From the IMG/VR virus record IMGVR_UViG_3300028025_001549, positions 1 to 60,465 of that record: a stretch of 60,465 nt of DNA. One strand, 5' to 3'. A model generated the notes under the pieces. That model had not been told where the DNA came from and did not search any database. It was given only the letters and a program-made list of their open reading frames with translations. The DNA comes from a virus. A program made the translations under genes and the position numbers. Positions 55,891 to 60,465 of this stretch are shown piece by piece. Numbering within the stretch: the first letter of the stretch is position 1; the number at the start of each line of letters is the position of its first letter.

Positions 55891-56555
55891 ATGTTAGAAT
55901 GATTAGTTATAGTAAACCCTCTCGAGAGATGTATGATGAGGGTTTGTTAGATGTGCAGGAGTTAGTTGCGTTCTGTGCACGTGTTAGTAATCCAAGCAAC
56001 CAGTTCAACACAGATACATCAGAGAAGTTAATTAAATATTTAATTAAGCATCAGCATTGGTCACCACTAGAAATGGTCAGTGCGTGTTTAGAAATTGAAA
56101 CTACTCGTGACATCGCAAGACAGATTTTGCGTCATCGCTCTTTCTCGTTTCAAGAATTCAGCCAACGATATGCAGATCCAACCAAAGACTTATCTTTCGT
56201 TCTTAGAGAAGCCCGACTTCAAGATACGAAGAATCGTCAAAATAGCGTTGAGAATGAAAATCTAGCATTGGCTGCTTGGTGGGAAGAAAGACAAAAGCGT
56301 GTTATTGAAGAAGCAAGAAATGCTTATGAGTGGGCAATTACCAATGGTATTGCCAAAGAACAAGCAAGAGCAGTATTGCCAGAAGGACTGACTGTCTCAC
56401 GTTTATACATGAATGGTACACTGCGTAGCTGGATTCATTTTATCGAACTCCGATCCGCCAATGGTACACAAAAAGAACACCAAGAAGTCGCACGACAATG
56501 CGCAAAGGTTATTGCTGAGGTATTTCCTCTAGCAAACGAATTAATAAAACTATAA
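55887..56555 (+). CDS. thyX: ThyX flavin-dependent thymidylate synthase
   Basis: A 222-residue protein from ATG 55887 (ATGA overlap with primase). The ThyX motif RHRSFSFQEFSQRYA is present near residues 79-93, followed by the ARAVLPEGL motif. It makes dTMP from dUMP with FAD and methylene-tetrahydrofolate. It provides normal thymidylate, so thymine itself, not 5-hmdUMP, is the likely precursor in this phage. Confidence 0.95.
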   Translation: MNVRMISYSKPSREMYDEGLLDVQELVAFCARVSNPSNQFNTDTSEKLIKYLIKHQHWSPLEMVSACLEIETTRDIARQILRHRSFSFQEFSQRYADPTKDLSFVLREARLQDTKNRQNSVENENLALAAWWEERQKRVIEEARNAYEWAITNGIAKEQARAVLPEGLTVSRLYMNGTLRSWIHFIELRSANGTQKEHQEVARQCAKVIAEVFPLANELIKL

Positions 56556-56572
56556 GAATATCGGGGCATCAT

Positions 56573-58369
56573 ATGGAAGAGATTGTACATGGCATTAAAG
56601 TTGATTACACACGTGATAAACTTTTTGATGAATTAGGTAAGTTACGATTAAAAGAAAGTTACATGAAAGATGATGAGGTAAGCCCACAAGAGAGGTTTGC
56701 TTTTGTTTCTAACACATTTGGGAGTAATCCAGAACATGCGCAACGACTATATGAATACAGTAGTAAGCATTGGCTCTCTTATTCTACTCCCATTCTCAGT
56801 TTTGGTCGTAGTAAGCGTGGCATGCCTATATCATGTTTCCTTAATTATATCGAAGATACTGCGGAGGGTCTAGTTGATAATCTATCAGAAACTAATTGGC
56901 TTTCTATGCTTGGGGGTGGTGTTGGGATTGGTTTTGGTATTCGTTCAGCAGACGATAAATCTACTGGTGTCATGCCTCACCTCAAGATGTATGACGCAAG
57001 TTCTTTGGCATATCGCCAAGGTCGTACTCGCAGGGGTAGTTATGCTGCTTACCTGTCTATTGATCATCCAGACATTATTAACTTTCTAGAAATGCGTAAA
57101 CCAACAGGCGACCAGAATATGCGTTGCTTGAATATGCACCATGGTATTAATATTCCAGATGCGTTCATGGAAATTATTGAGAAGTCAATGTTAGATCCAA
57201 ACTTTGATGACTCATGGAATCTAGTTGATCCAGCATCAAATGAAGTTCGTGAAACTGTTTCAGCAAGAGAATTATGGCAACGTATCCTTGAGATGCGTAT
57301 GATGACTGGTGAGCCATATCTTCACTTCATTGATGAATCAAATCGTAAGATGCCGCAGTGGTTAAAGGATAAGGGATTATCCATTAATCAATCTAATCTT
57401 TGCTCAGAGATTATTTTACCAACAGATGTTAAGAGAACTGCAGTTTGTTGTTTGTCATCTTTGAATCTTGAACACTATGATGCTTGGAAAAATGATAAGT
57501 TGTTTTTGAAAGACGTTGCTGAAATGCTTGATAATGTACTCCAGTATTTTATCGACAAAGCACCAAACACTATTAAACGTGCAAAATATAGTGCTACTCG
57601 TGAACGTAGTATTGGTATCGGTGCTCTTGGTTGGCATGCGTATCTTCAACGAAATAATCTTCCATGGGAATCTTCACAAGCAGTTGGAAGAAACAAACAA
57701 ATCTTTGCTCATATCAGAGGACAATTAGATGAAGCGAATAAGTTATTGGGATTGGAGCGTGGTGAAGCACCTGATGCAGTGGGTACTGGGAATAGGTTTA
57801 GTCATCTTATGGCTATTGCTCCCAATGCTTCTTCTTCCATTCTCATGGGCAATACTAGTCCTAGCATTGAACCTTACCGTGCCAATGCTTATCGCCAAGA
57901 CACTCTATCGGGTTCTCACTTAAATAAGAACAGGTGGCTCGATGCGATTATTCAAAAGGAAGCAGTCAATCATAAAGAAGGTTGGTCAGATGAAGTATGG
58001 TCAAGCATTATTGCGAACGATGGTTCAGTTCAGCACTTGGATTGGATGGACGACTGGTCAAAAGATGTTTTCAAAACTTCTATGGAAATCGACCAGCGTT
58101 GGGTCGTCCAACATGCAGCAGACAGGCAAGTATATATAGACCAAGCCCAGTCGTTGAATGTTTTCTTTAGACCAGATAGTCATATCAAATATATTCATGC
58201 TGTTCACTTTCAAGCATGGAAGCAAGGACTTAAAACAATGTACTACTGTCGTTCTGATAAGATCGCCAAGGCAGATAAAGTATCAAAGCGTATTGAACGT
58301 GAAGTCATTAAAGAAATCGATCTTCATGCATTAGCTGAAGGAAATGATTGTTTGGCTTGTGAGGGTTAA
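56573..58369 (+). CDS. nrdA: class I ribonucleotide reductase alpha subunit
   Basis: A 598-residue NrdA, much shorter than T4 NrdA (754 aa). It has no ATP-cone, starting directly at the catalytic barrel. Visible Cys: PISCFLN, NQSNLCSEI, AVCCLSSLNL, and a C-terminal CLACEG pair that would accept electrons from thioredoxin. NTSPSIEPY is the substrate loop. Lack of the ATP-cone implies loss of overall activity control by dATP, common in marine phage enzymes. Confidence 0.95.
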   Translation: MEEIVHGIKVDYTRDKLFDELGKLRLKESYMKDDEVSPQERFAFVSNTFGSNPEHAQRLYEYSSKHWLSYSTPILSFGRSKRGMPISCFLNYIEDTAEGLVDNLSETNWLSMLGGGVGIGFGIRSADDKSTGVMPHLKMYDASSLAYRQGRTRRGSYAAYLSIDHPDIINFLEMRKPTGDQNMRCLNMHHGINIPDAFMEIIEKSMLDPNFDDSWNLVDPASNEVRETVSARELWQRILEMRMMTGEPYLHFIDESNRKMPQWLKDKGLSINQSNLCSEIILPTDVKRTAVCCLSSLNLEHYDAWKNDKLFLKDVAEMLDNVLQYFIDKAPNTIKRAKYSATRERSIGIGALGWHAYLQRNNLPWESSQAVGRNKQIFAHIRGQLDEANKLLGLERGEAPDAVGTGNRFSHLMAIAPNASSSILMGNTSPSIEPYRANAYRQDTLSGSHLNKNRWLDAIIQKEAVNHKEGWSDEVWSSIIANDGSVQHLDWMDDWSKDVFKTSMEIDQRWVVQHAADRQVYIDQAQSLNVFFRPDSHIKYIHAVHFQAWKQGLKTMYYCRSDKIAKADKVSKRIEREVIKEIDLHALAEGNDCLACEG

Positions 58370-58906
58370 ATGTTTGACATAAATCAAATTTACAAAATTG
58401 ATAATCTCCTAGATGATAATGAAAGATCTATATTAAATAAGTTTACTGATCAATATACTTGGACATTTACTGGATTTTCACATGATCCAAACTGTAGAAG
58501 ATTTTGGATAAAAGATTTTTGGGGCGATGATTTTGGGTATTGTGTTGAGGTAGAAACTGTATTCAGAGAAAAAATTGAAAAGATTCTTGGATTAAAACTA
58601 GAAACTTGTGATTTATATCTTAATGGTCAAGCGCATGGTCAATGTGGTTCATTACATTGTGATGTAAAAGAACATATTGATGGTAATTTTATAACGATAG
58701 TATATTTTCCATTAGAATTCTGGCATCCTGAGTGGGGCGGGTTCACTGTAATTTTAGATATTAATGAGAACCCACATGTTATATACCCAAAACCAAATAG
58801 TGTTGTTATTTTTAATTCTAGATTTGCCCATGTTGGATTAGAGCCAACTGTGCATTGTAAAGAACAAAGAGTATCACTAGCGCATAAATTTAAAATTATA
58901 GGATAA
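58370..58906 (+). CDS. 2OG-Fe(II) oxygenase between nrdA and nrdB
   Basis: A 178-residue prolyl-hydroxylase-like protein. Iron site HCDVKEH (HxD) near residue 99, then TIVYFPLEFWHPEWGGF, IFNSRFAHVG (distal His) and QRVSLAHKF (Arg). It starts with the codon right after the nrdA stop and uses AT-rich codons compared with nrdA and nrdB, suggesting insertion into the nrdA-nrdB pair. Substrate unknown. Confidence 0.82.
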   Translation: MFDINQIYKIDNLLDDNERSILNKFTDQYTWTFTGFSHDPNCRRFWIKDFWGDDFGYCVEVETVFREKIEKILGLKLETCDLYLNGQAHGQCGSLHCDVKEHIDGNFITIVYFPLEFWHPEWGGFTVILDINENPHVIYPKPNSVVIFNSRFAHVGLEPTVHCKEQRVSLAHKFKIIG

Positions 58907-58908
58907 CA

Positions 58909-59901
58909 ATGATAACTAAAACAAAAAACAATTTAACAGACGAACGTAATTATTTTAAACCATTCAACTATCCATGGGCATATGATGCGTGGTTGAAACA
59001 TGAGCAAGCACATTGGTTACATTCAGAAGTGCCAATGGCAGAAGATGTTAAAGACTGGAAGAAGAAACTAACACTGGAAGAAAAGCAATTCCTTACTAAC
59101 ATCTTTAGATTCTTCACACAGGGTGACATCGATGTGGCAGGTGGTTATGTGAATAACTATCTACCATACTTTCCTCAGCCTGAGATTCGTATGATGCTTA
59201 TGGGCTTTGCTGCAAGAGAAGCATTACACATTGCTGCATACTCTCATCTAATTGAAACTCTCGGCATGCCTGAGTCTACTTACAACGAGTTTCTCGAATA
59301 CCAAGAGATGAGGGATAAGCATGACTATGTACTTGACATTTCTAGTCGCAATGGTACTATCGCTAGTACTGCTGAGCATATTGCTGTTTTCAGTGCCTTT
59401 ACTGAAGGCATGCAGTTGTTTAGTTCTTTTATCATGTTGCTTAATTTTCCACGTCACGGCATCATGAAAGGTATGGGACAAATCGTTACTTGGTCTATCG
59501 TTGATGAAACGATGCACTCAGAGAACATGATTCGTCTATTCAAAGAGTATATTAAAGAAAACAATGAAATCTGGAATGACGAACTCAAAGGAAAGATCTA
59601 TACTATTGCTGAAAAGATGGTACAACTAGAAGATAAGTTTATTGACTTATGCTATGCAGCTGGCGATATGCGTGAACTTTCTGCAGCTGATGTTAAACAA
59701 TATATTCGTTACATTGCTGATCGTCGTCTAATCTCTCTTGGTATGAAAGGTATCTTTAAAGTTAAAAAGAATCCACTTCCATGGGTTGAAGAAATGATCA
59801 ATGCTCCAGTACACGGTAACTTCTTTGAGAATCGTGTAACAGATTACGCAAAAGGTGCGCTGTCTGGTTCTTGGAATGACGTATGGGGTAAGGCAGCGTG
59901 A
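58909..59901 (+). CDS. nrdB: class I ribonucleotide reductase beta subunit
   Basis: A 330-residue ferritin-like protein with RNR R2 ligands: the ExxH in FAAREALHIAAYSHLIE with the radical Tyr in the canonical ExxHxxxY spacing, and DETMHSE as the second ExxH. The C-terminal end is short. Forms the diiron-tyrosyl partner of NrdA. Stop overlaps the desaturase ATG (TGATG). Confidence 0.95.
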   Translation: MITKTKNNLTDERNYFKPFNYPWAYDAWLKHEQAHWLHSEVPMAEDVKDWKKKLTLEEKQFLTNIFRFFTQGDIDVAGGYVNNYLPYFPQPEIRMMLMGFAAREALHIAAYSHLIETLGMPESTYNEFLEYQEMRDKHDYVLDISSRNGTIASTAEHIAVFSAFTEGMQLFSSFIMLLNFPRHGIMKGMGQIVTWSIVDETMHSENMIRLFKEYIKENNEIWNDELKGKIYTIAEKMVQLEDKFIDLCYAAGDMRELSAADVKQYIRYIADRRLISLGMKGIFKVKKNPLPWVEEMINAPVHGNFFENRVTDYAKGALSGSWNDVWGKAA

Positions 59902-60465
59902 TGGAGTTAATCTATCTGTTGATTGTGACGCACATTACCATTGTGTGCGTCACTCTATATCTTCATAGAGGACAGACTCATAGAGGAATAACCTTTCATC
60001 CAGCAGTTACACAATTCATGCGTTTCTGGCTTTGGTTAACAACAGGCATGGTAACAAAACAATGGGTAGCCATACATCGTAAACATCATCAGATGTGCGA
60101 GAAAGAAGGTGATCCTCACTCACCTCATGTCTATGGCATTTGGAGAGTGGTGTTTGGTGGTGCTTTATTGTACAATGATGCAAGTAAAAATAAAGCAATG
60201 GTTGATCAATATGGAGTTGGAACACCAGATGATTGGTTAGAAAACAATATATACTCAAAACATAGCAGAGCAGGCATCATGATTATGTTAGCCATCAATA
60301 TTATTTTGTTTGGCTGGATTGGTCTGCTTCTATGGGGCATTCAAATGATTTGGATTCCATTCTGGGCAGCAGGTATTGTTAATGGTGTTGGTCATTGGTT
60401 TGGTTATCGAAACACTGATACCAAAGATCGTTCAAAGAACATATCAATATTTGGTATCATTATTG
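59901..60465 (+). CDS. fatty-acid desaturase (truncated by window end)
   Basis: At least 188 residues of a membrane desaturase: hydrophobic N-terminal segment, first His box HRGQTHRG (about residues 22-29), second box HRKHHQ, two further transmembrane segments, and a third box in NGVGHWFGYRN. This is the delta-9 acyl-lipid desaturase pattern. Membrane desaturases next to nrdB are known in T4-like cyanophages, where they may alter host membrane fluidity. The 3' end lies outside the window. Confidence 0.88.
   Translation, partial: MELIYLLIVTHITIVCVTLYLHRGQTHRGITFHPAVTQFMRFWLWLTTGMVTKQWVAIHRKHHQMCEKEGDPHSPHVYGIWRVVFGGALLYNDASKNKAMVDQYGVGTPDDWLENNIYSKHSRAGIMIMLAINIILFGWIGLLLWGIQMIWIPFWAAGIVNGVGHWFGYRNTDTKDRSKNISIFGIII

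Noticed and set aside
55887-56555. ThyX homologue as a dUMP hydroxymethylase feeding the modification pathway
   Set aside because: The protein has the normal ThyX RHRxxSxxxxSxR motif, and known phage dUMP hydroxymethylases are ThyA-type. It is read as an ordinary thymidylate synthase.
1-60465. CRISPR array, insertion sequence, integrase or attachment site
   Set aside because: No regularly spaced repeats, no transposase or integrase motifs and no terminal inverted repeats were seen. The repeated promoter blocks are far apart and not array-like.

Overview
This window is a contiguous block from the genome of a T4-like contractile-tail phage (a myovirus of the cyanophage/pelagiphage-type T4 superfamily). 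The T4 core is present in near-canonical order, and every gene lies on the + strand: gp21-gp22-gp23, uvsY-uvsW, gp55, gp47-gp46, gp45-gp44-gp62-regA, DNA ligase, gp43, uvsX-gp41, gp61, nrdA-nrdB. Packing is tight, with many ATGA, TAATG or TGATG overlaps. The sequence is AT-rich. Early promoters match bacterial sigma70 (TTGAC(A/T) or TTTACT, always a 17-base spacer, TATAAT), and late promoters look like CTAAATA or ATAAATA. Spanins and a lipobox protein point to a Gram-negative host. There are no photosynthesis genes, so a cyanobacterial host is not indicated; an aquatic heterotroph is my inference.

Layout. 1-4200: capsid morphogenesis (gp21 protease, gp22 scaffold, gp23 capsid, a gp19-like tail tube protein). 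4200-11540: recombination and late transcription (UvsY, UvsW, sigma gp55, an AAA ATPase, gp47/gp46). 11600-16900: a peptidase-VWA protein paired with a CobS/MoxR-type AAA ATPase, winged-helix-like small proteins, a nucleotide pyrophosphohydrolase and small membrane proteins. 16884-22960: an SPFH lipoprotein, clamp/clamp loader/RegA, Hsp20, split rubrerythrin plus rubredoxin, an Sm-like protein. 23200-35980: DNA ligase, radical SAM enzyme, DEDD exonuclease, SGNH hydrolase, DNA polymerase, two 2OG-Fe(II) oxygenases, thioredoxin, UvsX, gp41.

35987-42849 is the most striking region. It holds a TET/JBP-type DNA base oxygenase, a class II glutamine amidotransferase, an amidoligase, a GNAT acetyltransferase, a ParB-like protein, a candidate alpha-glutamyl/putrescinyl-thymine pyrophosphorylase-like protein, and a P-loop kinase. 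Together these look like a DNA base hypermodification pathway: oxidise a methyl group on a pyrimidine in DNA, activate it, attach an amine, then tailor it.

43562-54819 is a late block. Several proteins start with a short M-x-S-[FY]-K-x-[FY]-L-x-E type peptide that resembles the T4 capsid-targeting sequence cut by the gp21 protease. The likely cargo includes two HIGH-type nucleotidyltransferases, a KxDG ligase-like protein, a possible nuclease-like protein and very His/Lys-rich proteins; a Dps homologue lies among them. I infer that these are packaged in the head and delivered with the DNA. Structural proteins, a spanin pair and an XhlA-like protein follow. 54820-60465: primase, ThyX, class I ribonucleotide reductase with another 2OG oxygenase between its subunits, and a truncated fatty-acid desaturase.

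Regulation is unusually readable. At least 14 sigma70-type promoters have exactly 17-base spacers. Five share an extended block (CGCTTTACTTT ... TATAATAG), and four of these sit just after a terminator-like hairpin. Two late promoters sit at or overlapping a second kind of hairpin with the core GGGGGACTTTCGGGT. No tRNA, CRISPR array, IS element or integrase was seen.
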